Of a stretch of 42,469 nucleotides of DNA, positions 1 through 7,973 are shown in pieces. Origin of the DNA: Myxococcota bacterium (lineage in GTDB: Bacteria > Myxococcota_A > UBA796 > JAFGLY01). Under the pieces are notes generated by a model, which was not told the DNA's origin, ran no database searches, and saw only the letters and a list, made by a program, of their open reading frames with translations. The number at the start of each line of letters is the position of its first letter. The stretch's first letter is position 1. The position numbers and the translations under genes are program-made. The stretch spans positions 1-42,469 of the forward strand of contig JAJRWT010000049.1 in the NCBI GenBank assembly GCA_024276675.1. The letters run 5' to 3'.

Positions 1-107
1 CCGAGCGGGAGCGAGTCGCTTTCGAGCCAGGCGCGTCCGCGTAACCCGCCGGAATAGCAGCGCTATTTCAAGTGGTTGCGCGGGCGCGCATGGCGAAGGA
101 ATGGGCC

Positions 108-124
108 GCTCCGGCGACGGGAGC
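108..124 (+). terminator. Weak hairpin with T-tract at left edge
   Basis: A 5-bp inverted repeat (GCTCC / GGAGC, 7-base loop) is followed on the plus strand by CTTTTCC. It would act on transcripts coming from the left, outside the window, or sit just after the minus-strand barrel gene that ends at 145. The stem is short, so the call is weak. Confidence 0.25.
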
Positions 125-144
125 CTTTTCCGGATGGGAACGAT

Positions 145-822
145 CTAGAAGTAGAAGTTGAAACCGAGTTCAGTTTGCATGGCAGCCCTGGTGTAGGGAT
201 CGTCGTCGGGTTGGTTCAGGTAGCCAACCATGCGCGCTTCCAGGTTGACGGTGGCCCGCGGTCCCACGCCCACTTCGACTCCCAGGCCGGCATGGGGACC
301 GAAGACGATGTCGTTGGTGGTGAATACCATGGCCTTGTCAAGGACGGTATACGGATCCTTGTAGTCGCGGAAGGCCCAGGTCAGACCCACGGTGGCGTAG
401 GGATTGACCAGGGTCCAGGAGTAACCGAAGACCTGGGCCGAGAGGGAGAATGGGTTGGTGATGCGATCACGACCGATGCTCTCCGCGTGAGACCATTCCA
501 ACTCGAAGCCAAGGGCCGGGGCGGCACGATAGCGCCCGGCGATCCCAAAGGCGAGATCAGCAAAAGAGCCAGTGCCGTTGGCGTAGCCCTGGAGATAGCT
601 CCCAGCCCTGATGCCCAGCGCGTATGAACCGGTGCGGTCCACATGCCTGCGAGCAGTGCGCGCGGGCGCCGCACGGCGCCGTGCCACCGGCCTGCGGTAT
701 GCCAGGTCCAGGCTGAGATCCTCGCTGGCGCTCGGGCTGGCGTCCACAGTTGTGGTCGCCCGGGCGGTGTTTCCGAAGAGAGTGAAGGCGGAAACGGCGA
801 GAACGGGTAGTATTGGGCTCAT
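145..822 (-). CDS. Outer-membrane beta-barrel protein (porin-like)
   Basis: Predicted 225-residue exported outer-membrane protein. Residues 1-24 form a signal peptide. Residues 25-60 are a low-complexity Ala/Arg/Pro-rich stretch. From about residue 60 the chain alternates polar and hydrophobic residues in Gly/aromatic-rich strands, and it ends in Phe after ELGFNFY, the usual barrel C-terminus read by the BAM complex. The start at 822 was chosen over an in-frame ATG 54 bases upstream because GGAGG lies 5 bases before it. The gene diverges from the calcium-binding surface protein gene at 1121. The family resembles small OmpA/OmpW-type barrels. No substrate can be assigned. Confidence 0.8.
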   Translation of the reverse strand: MSPILPVLAVSAFTLFGNTARATTTVDASPSASEDLSLDLAYRRPVARRRAAPARTARRHVDRTGSYALGIRAGSYLQGYANGTGSFADLAFGIAGRYRAAPALGFELEWSHAESIGRDRITNPFSLSAQVFGYSWTLVNPYATVGLTWAFRDYKDPYTVLDKAMVFTTNDIVFGPHAGLGVEVGVGPRATVNLEARMVGYLNQPDDDPYTRAAMQTELGFNFYF

Positions 823-1120
823 TTTTCCTCCAACGATGGGTATTTGCTGCCTTTGACGCCGGCTGGCAGGGTTCATTCAGGATTTTTTTGGTAACGGAGG
901 TTTTCGCTCGTGGACCGATTGCAAAACCGGGACCGACAGACAAGAGTATAAAAGGACCGTGGAGAGTGTCGAAAAGCGTCGAAACTCGTCCGATTCGACG
1001 GCAACCAACGGCTCTGCTCGAACACCGCCCCTTGAAATGCCAGATATCGGCTGGCATGCAACTTGCTTGAAAAAACTGGCACACAGTAATTGTCACCCCA
1101 ACCAGGTAGAGGGACCTGCG
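823..1120. other. Divergent intergenic regulatory region
   Basis: This 298-base gap separates two divergent envelope genes. It holds the Shine-Dalgarno site of the left gene, a sigma-54 type promoter reading right (1052-1067) and an A/T-rich patch near 945-955. I see no convincing sigma-70 promoter for the left gene and no small ORF with a ribosome-binding site. Confidence 0.6.
1052..1067 (+). promoter_or_regulatory. Sigma-54 (RpoN) promoter
   Basis: The site reads TGGCATGCAACTTGCT. It matches the RpoN consensus TGGCACG-N4-TTGCW with one mismatch, and the diagnostic GG (1053-1054) and GC (1065-1066) are exactly 10 bases apart. Transcription would start near 1078, about 43 bases before the ATG at 1121. 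The gene should therefore depend on RpoN and an enhancer-binding activator. No activator gene is in the window. Confidence 0.75.
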
Positions 1121-3073
1121 ATGTCAAAGCGCTCGATCATTCTCTTCTCCAGTACCTTGGCCTTGTCCATGTTGTTTTGCGACGAGGCCCGTGCCTGGCC
1201 CGAAAGCAGCGATTGGGAGCCCGTGCCCGATGGTAGCGGCGGCTACATGACCGACTGGGAGACCGACAGGGCCACAGACCCCGAGGAAGACGGCTGGGAC
1301 CTGGTGGGGGACGACGACTCCCCCATGCTCCACTGGTATTTCGATGATTACTACCTCTACTTCAGGATGCGGCTCAACGACAACCCCCACGACATCGGCT
1401 ACGACATCGACTTCGGCGCATGGGCCATACTCATGGACACCGACGGCGACACGGACGCCTTTGACTTTGCCCTGGGCGTGCTACGCCTGGAACATCTCGA
1501 CGGCACCGTGACGGGGCCGACCCTCTTCATCGCAGAAAACACCGACGGCAGCACCGGGCTGGGCGGCACCGCCGATGAGCTGTTGGAGGAATACGACGAT
1601 CCCTTCGGCGAGGAGTACGCCCAGCACTTCTCCCTGGACTCGGGTTTTGGCGACATCAACGATGCCTACATGAAGTTGGCCTTCCCCATTGGTGACCTGT
1701 ATTCCGCCGGTGTGATCACCCCTGAAACCAGCTTCCGTGTCAACGCCGTGGTGGAAAAGGACGGCGCCTGGGACTGGGGAGATCTGCGTGATGGGGGCTT
1801 CGACTACTCCTTCACCACGGATCGTGGAGAATGCGTCGACGACCTGGTCGTATGTTCCATCGCCGCTACCTTCAGCGAAGAAATCGGCATCGACCAGGAT
1901 TCAGATGGGCTGGACTACTTCGAGGAGCTGGCCGCGGGCACGGATCCCACCGAGATGGACACCGACGGCGACGGCCTCTCCGACCCCACGGAGCTGGACT
2001 ATATCGGCACTGACCCCACGGAAGCCGACACCGACGGCGACGGCCTGAGCGACTCCCTGGAACATTACGGAGACACCGACCCCCTCGATTCCGACAGCGA
2101 CGGCGACGGCCTGGACGATGGCGATGAGATGTACACCTGGGACACGGATCCCGTGGTGGCCGACAGCGACGGCGACGGCCTGGACGACGGCGATGAGGTG
2201 CTCACCTGGGGCACGGATCCCGTGGCGGCCGACAGCGACGGCGACGGCCTGGACGACGGCGATGAGGTGTTCACCTGGGGCACGGATCCCGTAGCGGCCG
2301 ACAGCGACGGCGACGGCCTGGACGACGGCTCGGAAGCCCTCGTCCACGGTACGGATCCCACCCTGGCCGACAGCGACGGCGACGGCCTGGACGACGGGCA
2401 AGAGATCGCGAAGTACGGCACAGACCCGCTGCTGGCCGACAGCGACGGCGACGGCCTGGACGACGGGAGCGAGATCAACGACCTGGGAACGGACCCCAAC
2501 GACTCCGACACCGACGGCGACGGCATAGATGACTATGTCGAATCCCAGTGCGGTGGTTCCGACACGGGAGACCGTGATGCCGACGGAATACCCGACGAGA
2601 CAGAGGGAATGGCCGACACCGACGGCGATGGACTGCCCGACTTCTGCGACGCGGACGCCGACGGCGATGGAATCCTGGACATCGACGAGGGAACAGACGA
2701 CGCCGACTGTGATGGGCTGCCCAACTACCTAGATGCCGACGACCATGACGGCCCATGCTCCGATGAACCCGACGACACGGGCATGAGCGGAGATCCCGAC
2801 CAGGGGAGCGACACAGGCGGAATCGGCGAAACGGATGGAGACAGCGGCTACTGGCCCGGCCCGGGCGAAGACAGCGGGGAATCTTCCGGCGGCCTGGACA
2901 GTGGCGGAGATGCGCAGGAGCAGGAAGGGAGCAGCGATACCGGCGACGGAAAGGGCAGCTACGACGGCGGGAGTTGCTCATCGCTGGGCGCATCTCCCGT
3001 GGTCGGCACTGTCTGGATGGGCCTCCTGGCGCTGCTTCCAGCGCTGAACCGCCGCCGGGAAGGCTGTGGCTGA
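1121..3073 (+). CDS. Surface protein with thrombospondin type 3 Ca-binding repeats and MYXO-CTERM-like anchor
   Basis: Predicted 650-residue exported protein. Residues 1-25 are a signal peptide ending in ARA. Residues 30-255 form a beta-rich domain that may itself bind calcium. Residues 265-520 hold about twelve thrombospondin type 3 repeats with the core DSDGDGLDDG, which typically bind Ca2+ along a rigid stalk. Residues 530-615 are a Gly/Asp/Ser linker. The tail GGSCSS, a hydrophobic helix and NRRR form a MYXO-CTERM-like sorting signal, so the protein is probably processed and displayed on the outer membrane. AGAGGGA precedes the chosen ATG; an in-frame upstream extension to 959 lacks a signal peptide. 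A sigma-54 promoter lies 43-70 bases upstream. Confidence 0.85.
   Translation: MSKRSIILFSSTLALSMLFCDEARAWPESSDWEPVPDGSGGYMTDWETDRATDPEEDGWDLVGDDDSPMLHWYFDDYYLYFRMRLNDNPHDIGYDIDFGAWAILMDTDGDTDAFDFALGVLRLEHLDGTVTGPTLFIAENTDGSTGLGGTADELLEEYDDPFGEEYAQHFSLDSGFGDINDAYMKLAFPIGDLYSAGVITPETSFRVNAVVEKDGAWDWGDLRDGGFDYSFTTDRGECVDDLVVCSIAATFSEEIGIDQDSDGLDYFEELAAGTDPTEMDTDGDGLSDPTELDYIGTDPTEADTDGDGLSDSLEHYGDTDPLDSDSDGDGLDDGDEMYTWDTDPVVADSDGDGLDDGDEVLTWGTDPVAADSDGDGLDDGDEVFTWGTDPVAADSDGDGLDDGSEALVHGTDPTLADSDGDGLDDGQEIAKYGTDPLLADSDGDGLDDGSEINDLGTDPNDSDTDGDGIDDYVESQCGGSDTGDRDADGIPDETEGMADTDGDGLPDFCDADADGDGILDIDEGTDDADCDGLPNYLDADDHDGPCSDEPDDTGMSGDPDQGSDTGGIGETDGDSGYWPGPGEDSGESSGGLDSGGDAQEQEGSSDTGDGKGSYDGGSCSSLGASPVVGTVWMGLLALLPALNRRREGCG
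2145..2489 (+). repeat. 69-bp tandem repeats (5 units) inside the Ca-binding stalk
   Basis: Units begin at 2145, 2214, 2283, 2352 and 2421, each starting around the codons for T-D-P. The period of 69 bp encodes 23 residues. The first three units are nearly identical at the DNA level, including synonymous positions, which suggests recent duplication or gene conversion. Related but more diverged units flank the block. Confidence 0.85.
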
Positions 3074-3113
3074 TGCTGGACAAGAGCCTTGCGCAGGCAC
3101 ACAGCAGCCAATA

Positions 3114-3133
3114 CCTGGTAACGAACCACCAGG
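3114..3133. other. Hairpin in convergent gap
   Basis: CCTGGT and ACCAGG form a 6-bp stem with an 8-base loop between the convergent genes ending at 3073 and 3326. There is no T-tract, so it is at best a factor-independent pause or transcript-end structure. It sits immediately left of the 29-bp dispersed element at 3141-3169. Confidence 0.3.
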
Positions 3134-3140
3134 AGCCCTC

Positions 3141-3169
3141 GGGAAAGCTCATGCCTGCTGCGGAACGCC
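3141..3169 (+). repeat. 29-bp dispersed repeat, copy 1
   Basis: This stretch matches 18426-18454 at 27 of 29 positions; the differences are at 3151 (a/g) and 3163 (g/c). Both copies lie in gaps between convergent genes, just to the right of a hairpin. No function is known to me. Confidence 0.6.
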
Positions 3170-3325
3170 AGTCGCTGCTGCGCCGGGCCCTGCCGAAGGC
3201 GGTACCGCCGAAAGATGCCCTACGTGGCAGAGACGCCCACGCTCCCACGAGAGGAGCCATGGATGGGCCAGGACTGTCCAAGCGGTTGTTGGAAACTACC
3301 TGCGGTTGCGCCGTCAAGGGACGAT

Positions 3326-4261
3326 CTACTGGGTACCCTCGGCGGGTTGTGCGTCGGGTTGCAGGGCTGCCTGGGCTGCCTGGGCCAGGTCGCTGCCGGG
3401 TGCCACCAATTCCAATACCCTGTCGAGATATCGGCTGGCGGATTCCATGTCGCCCTGGCGCTGCCGGCAGATCCCCAGCCACAACAGGGCGCGGGGCTGG
3501 TCGGGATGCTGCTCCAGGACCTGGTTGAGGGTTTCCTCTGCACGGTCGTTCATGCCCACCATGATGCGCAGAGCACTGAGATGGGCCAGGACATCCGGGT
3601 CGTCGGGGTCGATGCCACGGGCCTGGTCCAGAAGCATCATGGCGTTTTGCAGGTCTCCGTTCATGATGGCCTCGTGGGTCATCTTCGCCAAGGTTGGGAG
3701 ATCACGGGGTTCGGCTTCCTGGGCTGCCTGGGCCGCCGCTTCATGGGGGTTCATCACAGAGCCGTCACTTGACATTCCCATGCCGGACATTCCCATGCCG
3801 GACATTCCCATGGCCGAGGCGGATTCTGCGGTGGCGACGGGCTGAGCAGCGCTCCGTTCCGACCAGGACATGTACACCACCAACACGAGCCCCACGGTCA
3901 ACACGGCGAGGCCAAACAGCATGGACTGCCCTCCGGTCTCAGCCGATTCGCGGCCCTGGGGAAGGCTCTTCAAAAGCGATTCGTGCTTGGCCAGGGTTTC
4001 GCTGGCCTGGTCCAGCAGCTCTTCGCGCTGCTCTTGGTAGGCTTCGGCGGGTATCTTTCGACGCTCGGCTTCCAACTCCCTGATCTGCTCCAGAAGGAGT
4101 TCTTTTCTGGCACCTAGAGCCGCAAGGCGAGCGCCGATGTCGTCAGACGCCTTGTGCTGGCGGCGCGCCAACATCCACAGAGCCATGAGCAAACCGGAAA
4201 CGAGCGCCAGGGCGGGAGGGATCCACATGTTCCAGTCGAAACCTTCGGGGATTTGGGTCAT
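3326..4261 (-). CDS. ccmI: Cytochrome c maturation protein CcmI (TPR apocytochrome chaperone)
   Basis: Last gene of the ccm operon, 311 residues. CcmI holds apocytochrome c for the CcmF/H haem ligation complex. Residues 12-31 are the first membrane helix, residues 35-100 a charged coiled-coil (cytoplasmic loop) and residues 113-131 the second membrane helix. A Met/Gly-rich linker of SGMGM repeats (about residues 148-164) follows, then a periplasmic TPR region (about 175-300). This matches the CcmI-1/CcmI-2 arrangement of Proteobacteria. The start overlaps the ccmH stop by 4 bases (ATGA), so translation is probably coupled. The Met-rich linker is not standard for the family. Confidence 0.85.
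   Translation of the reverse strand: MTQIPEGFDWNMWIPPALALVSGLLMALWMLARRQHKASDDIGARLAALGARKELLLEQIRELEAERRKIPAEAYQEQREELLDQASETLAKHESLLKSLPQGRESAETGGQSMLFGLAVLTVGLVLVVYMSWSERSAAQPVATAESASAMGMSGMGMSGMGMSSDGSVMNPHEAAAQAAQEAEPRDLPTLAKMTHEAIMNGDLQNAMMLLDQARGIDPDDPDVLAHLSALRIMVGMNDRAEETLNQVLEQHPDQPRALLWLGICRQRQGDMESASRYLDRVLELVAPGSDLAQAAQAALQPDAQPAEGTQ
3771..3812 (-). repeat. 15-bp tandem repeat in ccmI
   Basis: The unit gacattcccatgccg occurs twice (3771-3785, 3786-3800) and most of a third copy follows (3801-3812). On the coding strand it encodes the Met-rich S-G-M-G-M repeat in the predicted periplasmic linker of CcmI. The period is a multiple of three, so copy number can change without a frameshift. 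Confidence 0.85.
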
Positions 4262-4830
4262 GGTTGATCGTCCAGTTCCTGGAGAATCCGCCTGCGGTAG
4301 GAATCCAGAGAGGTTCCATCCCCAGAGGCTTCGTCACGGAGTGAATCCGGTGGCTGCGGGGTTTCCGATGGTGCTGTGCGGGAACCCGGATCTGCTCCGG
4401 AGGTGGTGGCGGAGGCGCGGACCTTTAGCCATACGAGAGCGGCCCCAACCAGAAAAGCCAGGCCAGGTGCCAGCCAGACGAACCAGTTCATGCCCTGGGC
4501 CGGAGGCTCCAGCAGAATCCACACTCCGTAACGTTCGACGAAGTAGTCCTGGATCTGCTCGTCGCTGTAGCCCTGCTCAACCAGCGCACGGATGCGAGCT
4601 TTCATGGCCACGGCGGCATCCGACTGTGACTCTTCCACGGAGAGGCCCTGGCAGACCGGGCATCTCATGACCGTGGCCAGAGCGATAGTGCGCTCCTGGA
4701 CAAGGGCGGTATCGGCAATGGGGGCATTCAGGGGAGGATCCGGAATGGCAGAGGTTTCGGCCATGGCAGAAGAAGCCCAGAGAACGAGCAGCAGCGAAAA
4801 CACCGCCACAGCCCGGGCACGAAAAATCAT
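4258..4830 (-). CDS. ccmH: Cytochrome c maturation protein CcmH (apocytochrome thiol reductase)
   Basis: 190-residue membrane-anchored periplasmic protein that reduces or holds the CXXCH thiols of apocytochrome c before haem attachment. Residues 1-24 are a signal peptide. The family motif RCPVCQ places the redox cysteines at C57 and C60, followed by the three-helix domain with the QDYFVERYG segment. A membrane helix (about residues 115-137) and a short polar C-terminal tail complete it. Four-base overlaps with ccmG upstream and ccmI downstream show tight operon organisation. Length and domain order fit the short CcmH/CycL type, with the TPR part carried separately by CcmI. Confidence 0.93.
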   Translation of the reverse strand: MIFRARAVAVFSLLLVLWASSAMAETSAIPDPPLNAPIADTALVQERTIALATVMRCPVCQGLSVEESQSDAAVAMKARIRALVEQGYSDEQIQDYFVERYGVWILLEPPAQGMNWFVWLAPGLAFLVGAALVWLKVRASATTSGADPGSRTAPSETPQPPDSLRDEASGDGTSLDSYRRRILQELDDQP

Positions 4831-5360
4831 GAAGCACCCCCGGCGGACAGTATTTTTTCAACCAGTTCCTTGAGCTGTTGGCGGCTCACGGGACCGGTGA
4901 CCTTGTCCACTATGATTCCTTCGCGGGAAATGAAGAAAGTTTCGGGAACTCCGCCAACCCCGTAGTCGATGACCACCGCCTGGCTGGGGTCCACCAGCGT
5001 GGGATAGGCGGCACCCTCGCGTTGGAGGTAGGCACGCGCCCGGTCGGGATCATCGCCGTAGAGTACACCAAGGAAGACCACTCCACGGGCGTCGTAGGTT
5101 CGTGCCGCTTCCTTGAGTATGGGGTTTTCGTAGATGCAGGGGTTGCACCACGTGGACCAGAAGTTGAGAACCACCGGGTTTCCGCGAAGGCTCTCCAGGC
5201 TGACCATGTCTCCGTCCAGGGTCTCCAGTTGGAAATCCGTGGCCTTGCGGCCCTCGAGTGTCGAAGGCAAGGCGCGGGGATCCTGGCCGAATCCCTTGGC
5301 CAGAACCCAGACCAGGGCCAGCACCAACACCAGTCCGGTTGCGAGCAGCTTCCAGTTCAT
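4827..5360 (-). CDS. ccmG: Thiol:disulfide interchange protein CcmG (DsbE)
   Basis: 177-residue membrane-tethered thioredoxin-fold protein that supplies reductant to CcmH and apocytochrome c in the periplasm. Residues 5-24 form an uncleaved N-terminal anchor. The active site is WCNPC (C72, C75). The cis-Pro loop reads GVPETF, the version typical of CcmG. It overlaps ccmF by 4 bases upstream and ccmH by 4 bases downstream. Electrons would normally come from DsbD or CcdA, neither of which is encoded in this window. Confidence 0.93.
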   Translation of the reverse strand: MNWKLLATGLVLVLALVWVLAKGFGQDPRALPSTLEGRKATDFQLETLDGDMVSLESLRGNPVVLNFWSTWCNPCIYENPILKEAARTYDARGVVFLGVLYGDDPDRARAYLQREGAAYPTLVDPSQAVVIDYGVGGVPETFFISREGIIVDKVTGPVSRQQLKELVEKILSAGGAS

Positions 5361-7417
5361 GGCCGGTCTTCCCCTTTTGCCCGGGATGGAGATGATGCCA
5401 CCACATCGGCGGACGAGGCATGGCCAGGCGACGATTCCTCGGTGGCTGAAGGCCCCGGAGAGGAGTTTACCGTGGAAAACGATGGGCGAAAACCATGGGG
5501 CCAGGTGGCCATGAGCCCGGCAGCAACCATGAGGAGCCCACCCACCCAGAGCCAGGAAACCAGGGGCTCCAGGATGACCTTCACCGATACCGAATGTTCC
5601 TTCCGATCCATCTGCACCAGGGAGATATACAGATCACCGCCGATTCGGGCCAGGACACCTGGCGTTGCAATCGGCTGGGAGGAGGTCCTGTAGTGGGTCA
5701 TGGCCGGCTGCACCACCCCCACCATTCGATCCCCGCGACTCACGCGGAAGTTGGCTCTTTCGGCCACCCGGAAACCTTCGTCGGCCAGGTCGATGCCGAC
5801 GTAGTTCAGGGTCCAGCCCTGCCAATCCACGGTTTCTCCCGGCACAAAGTTCATTTCTTGCTGCCGACCTTGCGTGGATGACGCGGCAATGGCCACCGCG
5901 GAAAGTATCACCCCAAGGTGGACGAGGTTGGCGGCCGTCCTGCGACGCAGGCGAAAGATCCCCGGCAAGCCCCGACCACCCTTTCCTGCCGAGGAACGAG
6001 CAGCAGCCCACAGTTCGTGGAAGGTGACGGTCGCTGCCATGGCAGACACGGAGTAGGTCATCAAGGCCCAGGGGTTGCGGGCTCCCAGGGCCAGGGCCAG
6101 GCCGAAAGCAGCAAGGGCCGCACCCAGGGGCACGAAATATTGCTTCCAGAGTCCACGCCGCAGGGCTCCTCCCCAGGGCAATACAGGCGCCAGGGCCATG
6201 AGCAGCAACAAGGCAACCAGCATGGGGATGGCCATCTTGTTGTAGTAGGGAGCGCCGATGGAGATCTTTTCGCCCGTCAGGACTTCGTGGATCAATGGAT
6301 ACAAGCTGCCCAGGAGCACCGTGAGCGTGATCACTGTCAGCACCAGGTTGCCCAGCAGGAAACTCCCTTCCTTGCTCAGGGGTCTGGCGAGCGGCCTGGC
6401 TGACCTGTTGAGCCGTTCAACGCCGCTGGAGAGGATCAAGACGCAAGCAAGGAGCAAGAAACCGATGAAGGCCAGGAACACCGGCCCAATGGCCGACTGG
6501 GTAAAGCTGTGGACCGAGTTGAAGATTCCCGACCTGGTCATGAAGGTACCCAACATGGTGAGCAGGAAACTTGCCACCACCAGCACCATGGTCCAACCGA
6601 TGTAGAGACGCCTGCGCTGAGTAGCCACCACGGAGTGCAACAGGGCGGTGGAGGTGAGCCAGGGCAGCAGACTGGCGTTTTCCACCGGGTCCCATGCCCA
6701 GTATCCACCCCAGCCCAGCACCTCGTAGCTCCACCAGCCGCCCAGCAGGATTCCAAGGGTCAGGAAGGTCCAGGCAAAGAGGTTCCATCGCCGGATGGAG
6801 CGTAGCCACACGGCATCCAGGCGCCCCGAGAGCAATGAAGCAATACCCATGCCAAAAGGAATGGCCATGCCCACGTAGCCCAGGTAGAGAGCCGGGGGAT
6901 GGGCGATCATGAGGATGTGGTTCTGAAGTAGCGGATTGGGGCCGGGGCCGTCGGAGGGGACGGGGCTGACCGAGTTGAAGGGGCAGGCAGGCCCCGCGGA
7001 GAGCAGGCTGTAGAACGCCCCGATCACGAAAATGACACCCAGGGCGTAGCTGCCGTTGCGGGTGTCCCTCCTGGCCGAGACCCGGGCAAAGACGAGGGCT
7101 TCCACGGCCAGCACGACGCCCCAGAGTAGAATGGAGCCGTCACGCCCCGACCACAACGACGCCAGAGCCAGGTAGAGCGGTGTGGAGAGGTTGCCAACCT
7201 CGGCCACGTAGGAGACCGAGAAGTCGTGGGTCACGAGGGCGAACTCCAGGAGAAGCCCCGCCAGAACGATGACTCCCGCATAGAGCAGAGCCATCTGCCT
7301 GGCCAGACCTGCGCCAACAGGGTCGCGCCTGTAGCCGGAGACGAAGGCGATGAGAGCTCCTGCCGAACAGGCGCCAAGCGCCACCAGAACGAGCCCGCGG
7401 CCGAGAATTGGAATCAC
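5357..7417 (-). CDS. ccmF: Haem lyase subunit CcmF
   Basis: 686-residue polytopic membrane protein, the core of the holocytochrome c synthase that transfers haem from CcmE to apocytochrome. The conserved Trp-rich haem-handling motif reads WGGYWAWDPVENAS (residues 236-249). The His residues of the HPP and LLHS segments also look conserved. Roughly 14-15 membrane helices are followed by a periplasmic domain near the C-terminus and a final helix. The start codon is GTG and overlaps the ccmE stop (GTGA). A charged, Ser/Pro-rich tail of about 40 residues follows the last helix. Length is normal for the family. Confidence 0.95.
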   Translation of the reverse strand: MIPILGRGLVLVALGACSAGALIAFVSGYRRDPVGAGLARQMALLYAGVIVLAGLLLEFALVTHDFSVSYVAEVGNLSTPLYLALASLWSGRDGSILLWGVVLAVEALVFARVSARRDTRNGSYALGVIFVIGAFYSLLSAGPACPFNSVSPVPSDGPGPNPLLQNHILMIAHPPALYLGYVGMAIPFGMGIASLLSGRLDAVWLRSIRRWNLFAWTFLTLGILLGGWWSYEVLGWGGYWAWDPVENASLLPWLTSTALLHSVVATQRRRLYIGWTMVLVVASFLLTMLGTFMTRSGIFNSVHSFTQSAIGPVFLAFIGFLLLACVLILSSGVERLNRSARPLARPLSKEGSFLLGNLVLTVITLTVLLGSLYPLIHEVLTGEKISIGAPYYNKMAIPMLVALLLLMALAPVLPWGGALRRGLWKQYFVPLGAALAAFGLALALGARNPWALMTYSVSAMAATVTFHELWAAARSSAGKGGRGLPGIFRLRRRTAANLVHLGVILSAVAIAASSTQGRQQEMNFVPGETVDWQGWTLNYVGIDLADEGFRVAERANFRVSRGDRMVGVVQPAMTHYRTSSQPIATPGVLARIGGDLYISLVQMDRKEHSVSVKVILEPLVSWLWVGGLLMVAAGLMATWPHGFRPSFSTVNSSPGPSATEESSPGHASSADVVASSPSRAKGEDRP

Positions 7418-7860
7418 AGGCCCTCCACGGTCCTGAATGCTTCTTCCAGGTGCTTTGAGTCGGTGGGAGCACGGTACTCGTTGGAGTGTTTCACCAGCAG
7501 ACGATCACCGCGGAAGTAGCCGGAGTCGGTCATGGTTCCCTCCACCAGTACTCCCACGTTTTCACGGAACATGTCGGGCGGAGCGGCGTTGGTCCGAACC
7601 TCGACGGTGGCGGTTTCGTCCGTCACCACGAATCGAAGCTCGCTTCCGGACTTGTCCCACTCGAGACTACCCTCTTTGACCAGGCCGCCCAGGCGAACCC
7701 TGGCTCCCACCGCGGCTCCCCCGGATTCGATGAGTTCGGTGGGGCTCCAGTAGTAGACCAGGCTCTTGCCCAGGTTGCCCATGGCGAGAAAAGCCAGGCC
7801 CACCCCGGCGAGCAGCAGAGCCAGCAACAGAACCAGTCGTCGTTTGAGGGAGGGCGTCAT
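7414..7860 (-). CDS. ccmE: Haem chaperone CcmE
   Basis: 148-residue periplasmic haem chaperone that binds haem covalently after CcmC loads it and passes it to CcmF. Residues 8-28 form the N-terminal anchor, followed by an OB-fold beta-barrel. The haem-binding motif reads KHSNEY: H125 is the covalent attachment histidine and Y129 the axial tyrosine. The usual HDENY is changed to HSNEY, with both key residues retained. This is the His-type CcmE rather than the Cys variant of some sulfate reducers and archaea. It overlaps ccmF (GTGA) and ccmD (ATGA). Confidence 0.94.
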   Translation of the reverse strand: MTPSLKRRLVLLLALLLAGVGLAFLAMGNLGKSLVYYWSPTELIESGGAAVGARVRLGGLVKEGSLEWDKSGSELRFVVTDETATVEVRTNAAPPDMFRENVGVLVEGTMTDSGYFRGDRLLVKHSNEYRAPTDSKHLEEAFRTVEGL

Positions 7861-7973
7861 TGTTCATTCCTGGACTTGTAGATTAGCACCAGGCCGTAGA
7901 TCACCCACAGGGCCCAGCTCAAACCATAGGCGGCGGCCACGTAGCCCCAACCCCCTTGCACCGTTCCTTCCAT
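7857..7973 (-). CDS. ccmD: Small haem exporter protein CcmD
   Basis: 38-residue single-span membrane protein. CcmD helps release haem-loaded CcmE from the CcmABC complex. One helix (about residues 11-31, GYVAAAYGLSWALWVIYGL) is followed by the polar tail KSRNEQ. The longer in-frame version to 8051 is rejected: its first 26 residues are low-complexity and overlap ccmC, whereas ATG at 7973 gives a TGATG junction with the ccmC stop. Size and position between ccmC and ccmE are standard. Confidence 0.85.
   Translation of the reverse strand: MEGTVQGGWGYVAAAYGLSWALWVIYGLVLIYKSRNEQ

Noticed and set aside
1081..1095. Second promoter next to the sigma-54 site
   Set aside because: There is A/T-richness after 1070 but no -35/-10 pair with acceptable spacing.
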